Assembly: GCA_905182995.1 (NCBI GenBank)
Contig: CAJJDP010000004.1
Span: 820,764 to 884,763, forward strand
Direction of reading: 5' to 3'
From: Paramecium octaurelia
Lineage: Eukaryota; Ciliophora; Oligohymenophorea; Peniculida; Parameciidae
DNA: 64,000 nucleotides
Position 1 is the first letter of the stretch, and the number at the start of each line of letters is the position of its first letter. The notes below the pieces were generated by a model. It was not told the origin of the DNA. It saw nothing but the letters and a program-made list of their open reading frames with translations, and did not search any database. Position numbers and translations under genes: made by a program. This document shows positions 45,589 through 57,952 of the stretch, one piece after another.

Positions 45589-48402
45589 TCATAATGTTTT
45601 AGATTGATCATATTTTAATTTCTCTTGTTCAAAAATTTCATAATTTTGCAATTAGATCAAATTATATTTGTCCAAAGTCTTAGTTACATCCTTCATCAGA
45701 ATTTGACTCTGTCTCGAATATTATTCCTAATACAGTAAGATCTGCTCATGTTCCTATTGTTGTATTAACAGATTAGCCCATCTGATCAATTCATTCAATT
45801 TCAATTATGATTTCTGTTTCATATTCACCATGTTTGGACAATCATAGTAATACACAATCATTTCATCACTGACTACAATGTCGTGGATTATTTCAGGCTG
45901 ATTGATCAATGTCTGCAAATAGGACTCTAGAACATCACCTTCATATTTCTTCATTCTGATGAGTTCATAGCAAAAGTTCCAAATGAAAATTTAAGATCTT
46001 TTCCCATAAATTTGACACAATTTAATCAAACTAAGGTAATACTCCTACAATTATTATTGAATGTAAGCTATCAGTTCTTGCAATGCATACAAATTGAAAA
46101 AGGAATCATGAGATCCGTGATGATCTTTCTAACACTTTTATTTGATCTAATTTATTAGTTTCATCTAAGATTCAATGTAAAAGTAATGACTCAATGTAAT
46201 CTAATATTCAATATCTACTGGAATATGTTTTAAATTCTTGAACTGCTAACTTCCACAAATGAGACTCTACATCAAATGTCTATATGCTTTCAATAATTAT
46301 TAAATCTCTTCCAATTATTATTATCCAAAGTTTTATGCCACTATGTAATGCTAATAGTAACATATCAATGTCTAAATGATTCTCAATAGAAAAATGTTAT
46401 CCTTCTCATTACTTAGTATTTTTTTGAATAGCTGATTCAACCATATTGCGAATTCACCTGTCTTAAAATTAATGCTTGGTTTTATAATATCCAAATTCAT
46501 AGATATTGTTTAACTATACAAAAAGTTAATAATCTAAATGATCCGAATACAAAATTAATGATCATTCCATTGTTGGTTTTCAAACAATTCTAAATTCTTA
46601 TTTATATATATTTACAGGTGATCATTAACAATTGAGGACTGTATGTAACCTTTTTCCCTATTAATTTCGATATCTTCTAATCTTATTGAATTAAATCTTT
46701 GGTGATGATAGCCAAGAAGGATGCAATAAATAAATGAAATCCTCTCCACAACAATTCATTTGATAGTTCAGATGTGTTTAATATTGAGCTTTTAAGAATA
46801 TTATTAAAAACATATGTAATCAATTACCTAATAAAATAGTTAGGAGTTCTGGGATCTTTGAATCCATCAAGATCTTCATTTTTCTATTTGAGATGCTCTA
46901 ATTCAGCTAATTTAAGCCATTAAAATAGCATATCAATTTTGCCATTTTGAAATTAGTTCATAAAAACTGTTGATATTAATTTTAAACTTGTATCGTATAT
47001 CTTTAAATTAAAGAAATAAGTACTGATTTTTGTAACGAATTTTGATTCTCATCAGTTTCTAGTAAATCTTCATCTTAAAGTCCCATTAAGAATTTGGGAA
47101 ATGTACTTAAGAAGTGTTTATTGGATAACAAAAATAATTAATTGTCTTTGTTATTCCTCATCAATGTATACAAAGTAGTTATCAATTATTGTTTCATCAT
47201 AACAGGACAGATGTACAAATAATTCAGAGTTAATTCCATAACATCATGATTCTTAAATGTTAGTTTTTCATCAAACATCTAATATTCAGTGATTTTTATT
47301 GTAGTAGGAATGTTCAACAGCCATTCTAATATTGCGCAAATCAGTGATTCAGAATGTAAATTCTCGATAAACTTGTTATTTTTTGTAGATGGTATCATGC
47401 TCAGAATAAGTTTTTATATGATCTATTTAATATATTGATGGTACCGAAGGGTTCTTGTTTGTGATAACTTGAAATAATTTTATGCAGTAGACTTGAAGTA
47501 CTTAAGATGTTGTCGAATTATACAATAGGACAATAAAACTGATGGCTTCAAAATTTTAGAATACCTTCTGAATTATGTCTGCATTAACTAAGGGTAATTG
47601 ATTCTAAGTATTAGTTTAGTAATGTTACAAGGAGAATGATTAACAAAGTTTGAACTTAACAGTAATTGTGATCTTTGGTACAATAGGAGAGTAATTGATG
47701 AACTGAAATTCCAAATAGTTATTCTAGGTCGGTGAGGTTGTTTCCTGTAGATTATCTTAAATCATTAATCATTTGATGGAAGATGTCATTGATGAACAAT
47801 CCAAATTGATCTATTTTAGTTTGAGTTTCTTGAGTTATGATTTATTATGGGTTTTCTTTATTGTTGTGTTATTCACAACAAATCATATCATCAATTTCGG
47901 TTGTTTTAAGCTGTGATTATTGTCGACAATATTACCATGTATTTGACTATCTCCAATATTCCAAAACTCTTAAGTAATTCCCTGTACTTTCTATCGTAAA
48001 TGGTTTTCAAAATAGTGAAATATTCAACTACTACTTTTTTATCTTCAAATTCGTAGACAATGAGTGGCCAAATAAAATCTAATAAAATCTATGCTCAATA
48101 CATTAATAAATACATCTTCTTTCAAGGTTTCGTTCACTTTGGTGTAGATTACAAATAATTAAGAGATGAAATCAATTGTTATCAAACTTATAGGCATTTT
48201 GATTTCACTCCATCTCTTAAAAAAACAATCATTCTTAGCTTCAGTCTATATTTATTTTTCGCTTAGAATTTGTGCCAAATGTTACAACTAAATCTACATT
48301 TCAGATGTCGTGAATGTCGACACTATATTTCTATAACATCTTACCCTTTTTGTGGAGGAGTCTAATGAATTCATCCAGTGTTTTGAATTCAATTTGATCC
48401 AT
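45589..48402 (-). CDS. Large helical-repeat protein, unknown
   Basis: Gene of about 2.8 kb, at least five exons, protein near 890 residues. Introns near the 5' end are 22, 25 and 25 nt, then one of 26 nt; further junctions in the 3' half were not all resolved. The protein is an all-helical, Leu/Ile-rich array (EFKTLDEFIRLLHKK, LLDFIWPLIVYEFEDKKVVVEYF, LICAILEWLLNIPTTIKI, VMELTLNYLYICPVMMKQ) that looks like an alpha-solenoid scaffold; it ends in a short coiled coil (QYSRQSQILMKDVTKTL). No family recognised. It converges with the tetraspanin-like gene, 21 bases between stop codons. Confidence 0.7.
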
Positions 48403-48582
48403 AAAATAATTAATATATACAAACAGACCGACATACCAAAATTTAGTATAAGAAATATAATCAACTTAGAATATCAGCCAAATGAGCACCAAATTCTTAT
48501 GTCTATCATTCCAAGTATATTCTATAAGTTAGATTAATTTAACTAAAATTTATAATAGGTTATTTAATTGTAACTGTTCTAG

Positions 48583-51181
48583 ATGATAGTCAGAAGAGAT
48601 CGCATTCATCATCAAGGTAAAACCAATCGAGATTTCAAGTAAACTGTATCATTTCATTCAAGGATGTTAGATTCATTCAAAAATACTTCAATTAATCAAA
48701 TTAATTCATAAGATGGAGATAGAATTGCTTCATTATCTGTTCCCAAAAATAAGAAGTTTTCAGAAATCTTAGACCAAAAGTCTAAAAGAATTGTACAATG
48801 CAAAGATCCTGTTGAGGAAACTAAAAATTCAGCTAAAAAATTTAACCAACATCATTTAATTGGCTATCCGAGGTATTCGAGATTGTAAAATTAGATCCTC
48901 CCATTTGGAAGAGAAGGAATTGATGAAAAGAGTGTTTTGTGGTGATTCTAATACACTTTTCTTTGATGAGGAACATAGGTAGAGTTAGGAAAGTCCAGTT
49001 CATAAAAAATGTATTATTCAGTACTTATCAATTAGATGAGTAGAAGGAGAAATTAGCATAGTAGAAGAGAGAGGAGAACACTACAGGAATTCAAGAAACC
49101 TAATTAGTCGGTTTAGAAAATAAGAATACACTCGAAGGCAAGGTAGACCTAGAAAAAGTTAGAGATATCAGAAGAGCTATTAGAAGAAGATATGCAAATA
49201 GAAAAAACTTTTAAAAGATCTTCAATTTGTGGGATGAAGATTCCAATGGTGCTGTCAGCGTTAAGAATCTATATAACATGATCTAAAGATTAGGCATCAA
49301 CATTAACATTGATGAGGCTAGAGTCTTGTTAGCTAGTGCAGACATGGATGGATCAAATGATTTAGGATTGGATGAATTTCTAGATCTCATTTTCAATGAT
49401 AAGGATGCTCTTAATGTAAATTTAAAGGCATTGCCGGCATTAACTGAAGATGAAAAGGATTCTTTGATAAAAAATCAGGAAACCATAGATTTCCTAAGAA
49501 ATGATGCTTTATAAGCTAGAGATAGAAGACACTAGAATCAAGTGAATCTTATTCTAAAAAACAGAGTATTTCTACCGTCTATAATTTAAGTTATAATAAT
49601 TGGGACAATAACTCACCATGTAAGATGAATTACAAAAGGGATACATAAGTTTTGGCAGATTTGAAAGAGTAATTAAGAAATTAGAGATAGATCCCAGTAT
49701 TTTATCTGATCATGATCTCAAAATCTTATATGACAATTTCAAAAATCAAGATGACACTTTTGATTATAAAAAGTTCTTGAATCATCTTAAGTCATTCTAA
49801 TTGTAAGAAGAAGTGTACAATGATCCATATTCGAACAAGAATCAAGAACCAGTTGATAAGAAATAGTTATTATTAAAAAGTATGAAATATTAAGAGGATC
49901 AACTTATTACTTTGTTTGACATAACAAGAGTGGATGCTCATTCCTTGGAGAAGATGAAAACCAAGACAAAGAATCTGATGAATAAGATTTAAAGATATAT
50001 ACCATCGAATACTAAATTTGAGGAATTTCTTAAAAGTAAAATCTAAGGAAATAATGTAAATGTAAAAGAATTTTCTCATGTAATCATACAATTTTTGGAA
50101 AGTGTAAATGAAAGATACTAAAAATTTGATCTTGAAAGCATGCTCAGTGTCTTATAATTTAGCTAATATGAAACACAAAGAGCTGATGAAATTGTTAGGA
50201 TATTGTTTAGGTAATTGCTAGATCCATTTAATTTAGTGAAACTGACTAGGAATTTTATGACAGAGCTTAATTGAGATAAAAGGGACCAGCTCCTCCTGAG
50301 CAAGTATCCAAGGTGGATTAGGCATTATAGGCTATAGATAATAAACAATAAGATATTGAAAAATAAATCAGTATGAATTAATATATATGTCTATAGAATT
50401 TTACAATTAGGATGCTGGAATGACTTGGTACTTACCGAACTAATCCAAGGAATTGTCAGATGTGTTGATGAAGGTTGAAAATTCACTTTTTAACAGGAGT
50501 GAGAGAGCGTATAAATTATTTAAAGATTTCGATAAAGATAAAGATGGTTACATTTCGTAGTAGGATATGAAATAGAAATTAGAAGAAATGAATATACTTA
50601 ATGGATAGGAAATTGGGATATTGATTAATTATGTTGATCCATCTAATAAAGGATATGCTACTTTTAGCGAATTTCATGATAAACTAAGGGCTGGAATGAC
50701 GATAGTTGATAATGCTGGAAATCAGTTAATTTAAATTAATAGTTAACCTGGTAAGACGTTTCAAAATGCAGCCAAAACCTTCTTACCTGAATTGTCAAGA
50801 TTGACTGAAGAATTCAAAAAACCTTTCCGACCTCAGACCAATCATACAGATATAAGGCCTTCGACAAGATTCGGGGCCACTCCTGCCTACAAAAACACTT
50901 TCGTTAATTTTGTTCCCCCAAAGACATCTCCTATGTTCATGACCCAAGGGGAACGATTTTCGAAAAATAGGGAATAATTTATATAAGATGAGAAAAGTCA
51001 GAATAACCAAAAATATGAAAATAAACTGAATAGAATACGATAATATCATCAATCTTTGGATCAAAGAATTCAATCTGCTCAGGAGTAAAGGGATTAGAAG
51101 GATGCAAGCAATTTAAAATCAAAATAAATGGCTTAATGGACTTATGAACATAAAGCGCATCTTAAAAATGATTATTTATGA
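48583..51181 (+). CDS. Large EF-hand protein, probably ciliary
   Basis: An 824-residue protein in six exons; introns of 22, 25, 25, 26 and 26 nt give exactly 825 codons. Three EF-hand regions are seen: WDEDSNGAVSVKNL with ADMDGSNDLGLDEF; a degenerate pair around ISFGRFERVIKKL; and FDKDKDGYISQQDM with VDPSNKGYATFSEF. A long Pro/Arg-rich segment follows (RPSTRFGATPAYKNTF, PPKTSPMFMTQGERFSK), then a coiled tail. The P-x-TSPMF-type segment recalls axonemal doublet-associated EF-hand proteins of ciliates (recall, not searched). Residues for calcium binding are intact in loops 1 and the last pair. The apparent second ATG at 50394 is inside intron 5, not a new gene. Confidence 0.85.
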
Positions 51182-51199
51182 TTAAAAATATAATTATAA

Positions 51200-51796
51200 A
51201 TGGGATCAGCTTGTGCTAAATTTGTAGGTTAGGATACTATAGATTCTGATCTTATGAGTTTGGAATCCAAAATGAGAACTTTAAATGAAATGAGTAAAAG
51301 TACAAAATTTTCATCCCTTAAGTTGAGCATTACATACACTCATCTCACAAATTAAAGAAATTCTGAATCAGAAGTAAGAGATCTGGATCATCCTATCAAC
51401 AAAATCAATAAAAGTAAGGGAAGAATGAAAAGTTTTAATTTTCAAGAAGATCATCAACGATAATTTTGTCCATCCAAAGTCTCTCGTGTTAATGACAGTC
51501 CAGTGACTGTGAAAAGTGAGACCCGAAGAATCAAAAAGAAACATAATCCTTAGAGAGAACTTATTTAGATTTAAAACCTAGATTTATCATTTTATATTCA
51601 GAGAATAAGTTACTAATTAGAGAATAATGAAGAGCAATCTTAAAGAAGCATACTCAAATCTCCATTAAATAAAAGTTTTAATTCACTCTCTGAGCATAAA
51701 AAAGTACATTTCGCTTAAGGCACAAATTTTAGATCCAACAGGTCATCCCCTTCCAAAAGAACAAAACTCAATCACTTGAGAAGAAGTTTAATTTGA
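51200..51796 (+). CDS. Probable N-myristoylated protein with SILK and RVxF PP1-docking motifs (copy 1)
   Basis: An intronless gene of 198 residues, starting 18 bases after the preceding stop. MGSACAKF is a strong N-myristoylation signal with a cysteine at position 5 for palmitoylation, so the protein is probably membrane-anchored. The middle is Ser/Lys/Arg-rich and disordered. Near the C-terminus SILKSPLNK is followed 15-20 residues later by HKKVHFAQGTNFRS. SILK ([GS]IL[RK]) and RVxF (KKVHF) are the two docking motifs used by PP1 regulators such as inhibitor-2, in this order. Paralogous to the next gene. A PP1-targeting or inhibitory role is inferred from motifs alone. Confidence 0.85.
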
Positions 51797-51854
51797 ACGC
51801 ATTATAAGTTTGTATTAGCATTATTTTATATTATATTATACTAAAATTCTTAAA

Positions 51855-52571
51855 ATGGGATCATGTTAGATCTAAAGCTTAGAATCGGATACTATTTCCT
51901 TGAAAGACTCTTCATCGAATCGCATTTATAACAAATTATCCAATAATGTTAATCAAAATGTGTAATCTCCAAATGTCGACAATAAACTTGAATTAGATCA
52001 AAAAGTTGAAGATGAAGAAATCTTGTTAACTGTACAAACTAGAATCATTAAAGACAAGAGATTCTATAATTTTCAAGAAGAAGAATCTCTAAGAAAAATA
52101 TCCAAAAGAGATGATATTGAATCTCTAAAAAGAGCCTCAAAACAAAAAAGAAGATTATTTAGGACTAGTATTACTCATAGTCATTTTGATGAAAGTAAAC
52201 AAAATTCTCCTGTCCTCAACCAATCTTTATAAGTAGAAAGGGATGATGATGCCAAATCAGTGAAAAGCATATTAAAAAAAAATAGCAAACTAAAAGATAG
52301 TGTAAGTGGTTCCCCAGAAACAAGATCTGTTCGTTTCGCAAGAGGCACTATCTTTAGAACAAAAAGTCATCGTTCGCTTTGTCATTCGAAAAATAAAAGA
52401 CATACTCGACCTGATCCAAAACTGAATGAATCTATATACTCTTAAGAGCATAGAAGTCCTAACTGGAAAAGACATAGAGAATAAGAAACAGTGTAAATCA
52501 TTAAAATTCCAGGTCTATTTTCGATGAATCAAAATATAGGAGTTAATACTAAACTTTTCCCTTATTATTGA
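51855..52571 (+). CDS. Probable N-myristoylated protein with SILK and RVxF PP1-docking motifs (copy 2)
   Basis: An intronless gene of 238 residues, 58 bases after copy 1. MGSCQIQS again gives a Gly-2 myristoylation signal with Cys-4. The body is charged and disordered (ISKRDDIESLKRASKQKRR). SILKKNSKLKDS is followed by TRSVRFARGTIFRTK, the same SILK-then-RVxF pair and the same downstream G-T-x-FR motif as copy 1, so the two are tandem duplicates that have otherwise diverged strongly. Copy 2 has a longer C-terminal tail (NWKRHREQ). Function inferred as membrane-tethered PP1 binding. RxxS/T sites near the RVxF could be phosphorylation switches. Confidence 0.85.
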
Positions 52572-53871
52572 GAAATCTTCATCTTCTCTCAATATTAACA
52601 ACAATTAATGAGTGTCAATTTTAATATTTTTCAAAATACATTGATTCATTTTTTTAAACTATTTCATATGAAGGTGAAATTTCTTCAAATAAAAATCTAT
52701 TCTAATCTTAGTTCAAATATAATATTACAAAATATTAAAATAATTCTGTTGGAAGAGAAATAAGTTTTAATTAATTCTCCCTTACTTATATATATAAAGA
52801 TTAAATTTTATAGAAGAAATTAAATTATATCTACAATTTTTTATGATCTCGAATATTGGATTTTTGATATGTGTTTAATTTCATATTTTTTATATGTTGA
52901 TTTTGAGTTTTAATTTTTACTAAAATTTGTGTAACTAATCATAGTTTATGAAAATTTTAGATTCAATTCCTCAATGTGAAATAGAAAACGGTAAGGTTAC
53001 AATAGAAACTAATTAAATCAATAATATGAAGAAATTTCCTTAATTATACGTTTACCTAATAAGTTTCCAATTCTGATTATATGAATAATAGTGTCATCTA
53101 TTCAAATTTTAATAAAGATTCTAATTTAAATTCCTAAATAGATTCTCTATAAATATTTATTTTTCTTCATTTTAATTATTTATTTTAATTTATTAGCTTT
53201 AATTAAATGGAGTATTGAAATATTTTATGAGAAATTTTAATTAATAAATGACTATTTAATTAACATACGTAAGTACCAGTTGATTTGGGAAGAATACTTA
53301 AAACATATTTTATTCTATATTATATTGATAAAATTTACAAAAGTTTTGAATAATCATTAACACTTACACATTAATAAAATAACTTAAAATAAGAGCTAAG
53401 ATATTTCCATTAACAACCTATAGATTAAAGATAAAACTTATCGTTTTTTATAAGATTTAGTAATCAGATAGATAAAGTAGTTTGAATACAATATACTTAC
53501 ATTAAATAAAAATAAAAATTAATTTTACATTACAAGATTAGATTATAATAGTTTATCATGACTTTAACATTAAAAAATGTTATCGAAAACACACTAGATA
53601 TAAGGATATTTATTTATTTCTAATTTATGTTGTTATCTTATATCTATTATTCATTCAATTTAAATGATATTTCGTTTTCTATAAACAAAATCTTGTTATT
53701 AAAGATTCAGTAAAGTTAAAAGCCAAATTGATATATTGGGCATGTTCTCAATAGGGAGTAAAATATTCATTTAATAGATAAATTTAAAATGATTTAGCAT
53801 GGACAAGAAATAACAAAAAAAATCAAAAACCAACTAATTATGTTTTTTTCTTTAGGCTTAATAATAAATAA
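52572..53871. other. Longest gene-free stretch of the window
   Basis: About 1300 AT-rich bases. The only frame of note is 52948-53076 (plus, 42 codons, MKILDSIPQCEIENGK), which matches nothing and is not called. No tandem repeats, no tRNA-like cloverleaf and no transposon ends were recognised. TGA density in all frames is at chance level. Confidence 0.5.
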
Positions 53872-54285
53872 ATGAGAAATAATTAAATGAGAATTGAGAT
53901 TTCATTGCCAAAATAAGATATCTTTAGCTTACCATAAAGTCGGAAACAGGAATAGAAAACTCTACAAAGAAGGTTTTATAGGCCCTACAGAAACAAAAGT
54001 GTATTTCCAGAGCTGAATAGCACGAATGCTTTGTATTTGAGCAAAACTAGTCAGAAATTTAGATTATCACGCAAAGAATGGTAAGACGAGTTACAAACTT
54101 GTCTCTAAAGTCAATCAGTAAATGAGTCAAAAATATATTAGATCCGTGGGGTTCCGAATAGAAGCAAGGTTTCTTTGTATAGCAGTAAATCAGCACAGAA
54201 CTTCTGTTTATCGAGTTAATTGTTTAGAAGACCTTTGCCAGATTTGAAACCTTTATTGGAAATATCAGCTTAAAAATTATTATGA
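53872..54285 (+). CDS. Small basic protein, unknown
   Basis: An intronless frame of 137 residues with more G+C than its flanks and no TGA. It is Arg/Ser/Gln-rich (SLPQSRKQEQKTLQRRFYRP, YLSKTSQKFRLSRKEW, GVPNRSKVSLYSSKS) and ends FRRPLPDLKPLLEISAQKLL. No signal peptide, membrane segment or known motif. The basic, Tyr/Phe/Pro-containing composition is like small microtubule-associated proteins of cilia; this is inference. A second in-frame ATG six codons in (MRIEI) is an alternative start. TTTTTTCTTTAG just upstream could be the end of a 5' UTR intron. Confidence 0.65.
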
Positions 54286-54567
54286 TAAAATATATTTATA
54301 CTGATAAAGATTAATTGATAAATAAGATGATCTTATATCTAATAACTATATATGAATGATATAATATGAACTAAAGAATAAATTATGGAACTTACAGATT
54401 ACAATTAAAGTAATAAATGCCAAATAATAAGGAAATTCTCTTCCAAATACATCATTTTCAATTGATATCCTTTGATTATGATTAATTATGATAATTGTAT
54501 GAAGTAGATTTACAATTTTGTTAATATAGCATTTGATAAATGCATTAGGTTTTTAAAATATTTAATA

Positions 54568-55570
54568 TCATTTAGAATCCGATAGATCTTGAATGTTGTG
54601 TTATAAAATTGATTTGGCCTATTAAATCTATAGCAAAGCAAAGTTTCTATTAGATTTAATAATATTAATACCTATCAGAAGTAACTTCATTCATATCAGA
54701 CTTAAGCTTTTCTAAAGCCAATTTGGTAATTTCTAAAGTATTTTATTGTTCTTTTATAGAATTGAGGATTTCTTCTTATTAAATGAGTGTTTCAGGTATC
54801 ATACTAAACTAATTGATTCATAAACCATACCTGCCTATGGATTGTCTAATTTCTGTGTGCAATTTAACGTTTAATTCATTATTTTATTCATCCACTTCTA
54901 ATCCTTCTTTTAGTGAGTCTTTCAAATCCTAGAATAGAACTAAGATTTTATCTGCTTATTCAATATCTAAATGAGCAGTCACTTATGCCAAAATGCTAAT
55001 GTGTTGATCTTCACTAATCTATTTCAACTTCTCCATAATATCACTGTCATCTTTGATGGTCTGTTTCTCCTAAACTTATGATATTAACTCATCAATGGCT
55101 TCGATTAAAGTGTATTACTCTCCAATTTTTTAAATGTAGGCTTCATGATTGGCACTAAATAACACATCAATTTATTGGGCTTCTTCATTCAAAGTCTCCT
55201 ATTTTTAAATTAAATATGCATTTTATTCCTCTAATTATTTTAATTCATCTTCTAATTACAAGATTGTTCCTTCCAATCTAGCTTGCTCAACCTAATATAA
55301 TTATTGTTGTGAGAATTCATCTTTTTCTAAATGGCCAACCAATTCTGCAAAATGGTCATCAAGATCTTAAATAGTTGCTCCATTTTGAACTTTGGACTTT
55401 AATTGAGTAAATAATGATTTGCTGAATTGATTCGATTGATTCTCAATATATAATTTTTATCATACATATTGTTCAAATACTTTGGCAAACTTACTCAAAT
55501 TAACTGGTTTCTAATTGTTTTCTGATGATGCTTAAATGAATTAAATTACACCCAAGAGTATTAGAATCAT
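54568..55570 (-). CDS. Trichocyst matrix protein (T4/tmp family-like)
   Basis: A 308-residue secretory protein with introns of 24, 27 and 25 nt (309 codons exactly). A short hydrophobic start (MILILLGVIQFIQAS) acts as signal peptide. The rest is acidic, Gln/Glu/Leu-rich helix (LDDHFAELVGHLEKDEFS, ILQLEDELKQLEEQ, DEAQQIDVLF-type repeats, ILVLFQDLKDSLKEGLEVDE) with few Cys and no Pro-rich parts. Acidic four-helix-bundle proteins with this pattern are the crystalline cargo of Paramecium trichocysts, made as precursors and cut in the secretory granule. The C-terminal part after the third exon (EITKLALEKLKSDMNEV) repeats the bundle pattern. Family call rests on composition and pattern. Confidence 0.75.
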
Positions 55571-55726
55571 TAGAAAATTCGTTTTATAATAATAAAATAA
55601 TACATTTAATTATTTGATATTTACTTCAATAAACAGAATTATTTATTGAAATACTCTACAGAGACTCAAACAGTAGATCAAACTTATATTTAGATTATTA
55701 TATAACTGATTCTCTCATGTTATAAA

Positions 55727-56554
55727 TCATTACACCTTGTAAGAAACTCTTACAAACTTTCCTTTCTTCTATATCTTCACAATATTCACTTTAATCAACT
55801 CCTTTACATGATTCACATGAGTTCCTCCACATGGACATCCATCATCATATTTACACAACTTAATATACCTTACATTCTAAGCCCCTTTGAAATAATGTGG
55901 CACTTCTCCTCCCAACCTCTGACTCAATTGTTCTTCATTCAAGTATTCCACTTGTTTACTATCGTTCTCTTCAGTCTCATTCAATAATTAATCACAAGTT
56001 TATTATAAAGATAATTATGTATCTTCAGGTTTTCCTTCTAAAGTTCCTGTGTATTCCACATATGATCCATCAGGAAAATGGTAACCCTTGGCTCCAGCCC
56101 ACTTTAAACCAAGTTTCTTAACTACCATATCTATAAAGTGACCAGCTGAATGAAGTCTTGCAAAATTTCTTCTTTGCTATTCATTCACTATCTAAATAAC
56201 AGATTGATTTGATTATTTTGCTTCAATAAGAAGATCAAATAATTATTGTTAATGTTGTAAATTCAATAAGACTTGTTATTTTGGCTTGTCATTTTAGAGG
56301 GACATTACATTGAATAAACTTAATATATAACATATTCTATACTTATCATTTATCTTAATCTAGCCTTCATCATCTGGTTACCCTCCTCCTTGAGGATGAA
56401 AAATATTCTCCTTCAGAAGCAATTATATGACATTAACATTTTATTTTTTGGCATCGTTGATGAGTACATTCTAAACATCAAGGATTGTGCTTGGATATTA
56501 GGTTAAGTATGAATCTTCAAGATATTTCTGTATCTGAATTTATTCCTATTCCAT
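55727..56554 (-). CDS. AlaX-type alanyl-tRNA editing protein
   Basis: An intronless gene of 275 residues. The zinc-binding editing-domain signatures are present: RRNFARLHSAGHFIDMV (HxxxH) and CPCGGTHVNHVKEL (CxxxH), with HPQGGGQPDDEG upstream, the fold of alanyl- and threonyl-tRNA synthetase second editing domains. There is no synthetase core, so this is a stand-alone AlaX that hydrolyses mischarged Ser- or Gly-tRNA(Ala) in trans. Length is that of AlaX-M/S types. The stretch YRICYILSLFNVMSLQ in the middle is unusually hydrophobic and may contain an unrecognised intron. Confidence 0.88.
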
Positions 56555-57083
56555 TTTCCTACAAAAATTTCTAATAATTCTTTAATAAATTTACATGAGA
56601 TATAAAACTCATTATCTAAATATTAAATTTCCCTTCTTGCATTATGGTTTACAAGTGTAAAGTCAAATAATTTACTTATTACAATTATAAACAATAATTA
56701 CCATCCTTATGTATCAATAATTATGTAAAGAACTAATCAAATTTTTAACTAATCTTTTTAGTATAAACTACATTACTCCTTGAGTTAACTATTAATAATC
56801 GATCCCTTAAGGATAAAATAAAGGAGTGATTAATTATATCAGAAAGATAGAAAATTAATTAGATTTCAAATTCACATTCATACTAATTACAATATCAATT
56901 TATAGAGATTCGAGATAATTTATATATATATTTATATTTTGCAAATTATTAGGGAGCTTTTTATTATTCAATAAATTTATGAAAATTATGTTTCTAAGTT
57001 TCATCTATTTTAATTTTTCTATTTCTCTGAACTTATATTAATTATTTTATTTTATTAGAATAAGATTTTAAAATAATATTACC
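56555..57083. other. Intergenic region, nothing seen
   Basis: About 530 AT-rich bases between divergent genes (AlaX and the zinc-binding protein), with a TATATATATTTATAT stretch near 56921-56935. No credible frame on either strand. Presumed promoter region for both neighbours. Confidence 0.5.
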
Positions 57084-57952
57084 ATGTTTATTAAAGTTCC
57101 AGAAATTTTTGAATGGGAGGAGACAAAAGTATTAAATTGTTTCATATATAGTTAGCCATGAATGCTTAAAATTAAATGGAATAGGTTAATGAAGTATCGA
57201 AAGTAAAACAAGTAATGGTAAAGGTAGTATAAATTGAGAAGAATAATGGGGAACTAGTCATTGATAATAAAAAAGCCCAAGATTTCCAAGATGAATTAAA
57301 AAAGATGATAAATTAGAATACTTATTTATAAAATAATCAACAAAATTAGAGACAGGATAACCAAAGAGAAAGGGTGGATTGTGTTAGTATGGAAGTTATG
57401 GACAAAAGCAATTAGTCAGAAATATTGCCCAAACAGATTAAACAGAATAAAGAAGAAATTTATAACTAAGGAGATTAAAGAATATAGTTGTCCATCAAAG
57501 GAGAAGGTTTTTCAGAATTTAAGATACGTTCAATATGCTTTAAATTGAAATGCCCATCCTGCCAAGAATATCTTTCAAGTTCCCCTCCTTAAAAATAATA
57601 ATCATAAATCTATAAATTTCAATCAGATTGTAAAAAATGCTCAACATAAATGAGCGTAAAATATCATAACTATATTGATTAACTGCCAGAGAAAAATTAA
57701 TGGCTCATCGGATCTATAACGAATTCTGAAAATTTTGAATGGCAATTACTCGCGATATAAGCCTAAGCCACTTGTAATTGCAGGTCAACATAATCTAGAT
57801 TGCCTTTTATAGAATATACTTTGGAGAAAAATAAACAACTTGCTCCTTAAACTAAACGCTAGAAATTTTAAACTACAGATCAAAATAGATACTTTTGTCA
57901 TGGATGTGCTCAAGAACTCAAATTCCAACCTGAATTCTTAATAATTAAATGA
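57084..57952 (+). CDS. Zinc-binding protein, unknown
   Basis: A 281-residue protein, intron 57129-57151 (23 nt). The N-terminal half is charged and Gln-rich. The C-terminal half has spaced Cys pairs that look like zinc ligands: LKCPSCQEYL, DCKKCSTQMS, ATCNCRSTQ and YFCHGCAQEL, set in a beta-rich context (NQWLIGSITNSENFEWQLLAI). Four pairs could bind two zinc ions. It is not a standard RING, PHD, LIM or C2H2 finger. A CXXC zinc-binding fold of the DUF866 kind was considered but spacing differs. Function unknown, probably a soluble protein-interaction module. Confidence 0.75.

Noticed and set aside
48352-48537. A 61-codon plus-strand frame
   Set aside because: It overlaps the start of the minus-strand helical-repeat gene and has no supporting features.
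50394-51181. A separate gene starting MSIEFYNQDAG in the EF-hand region
   Set aside because: The ATG lies inside a 26-nt GTATG...TATAG intron; removing that intron joins both halves in frame, and the total is exactly 825 codons.
52948-53076. A 42-codon plus frame starting MKILDSIPQCEIENG
   Set aside because: Too short, unmatched, and in AT-rich DNA where frames of this length are common with a single stop codon.
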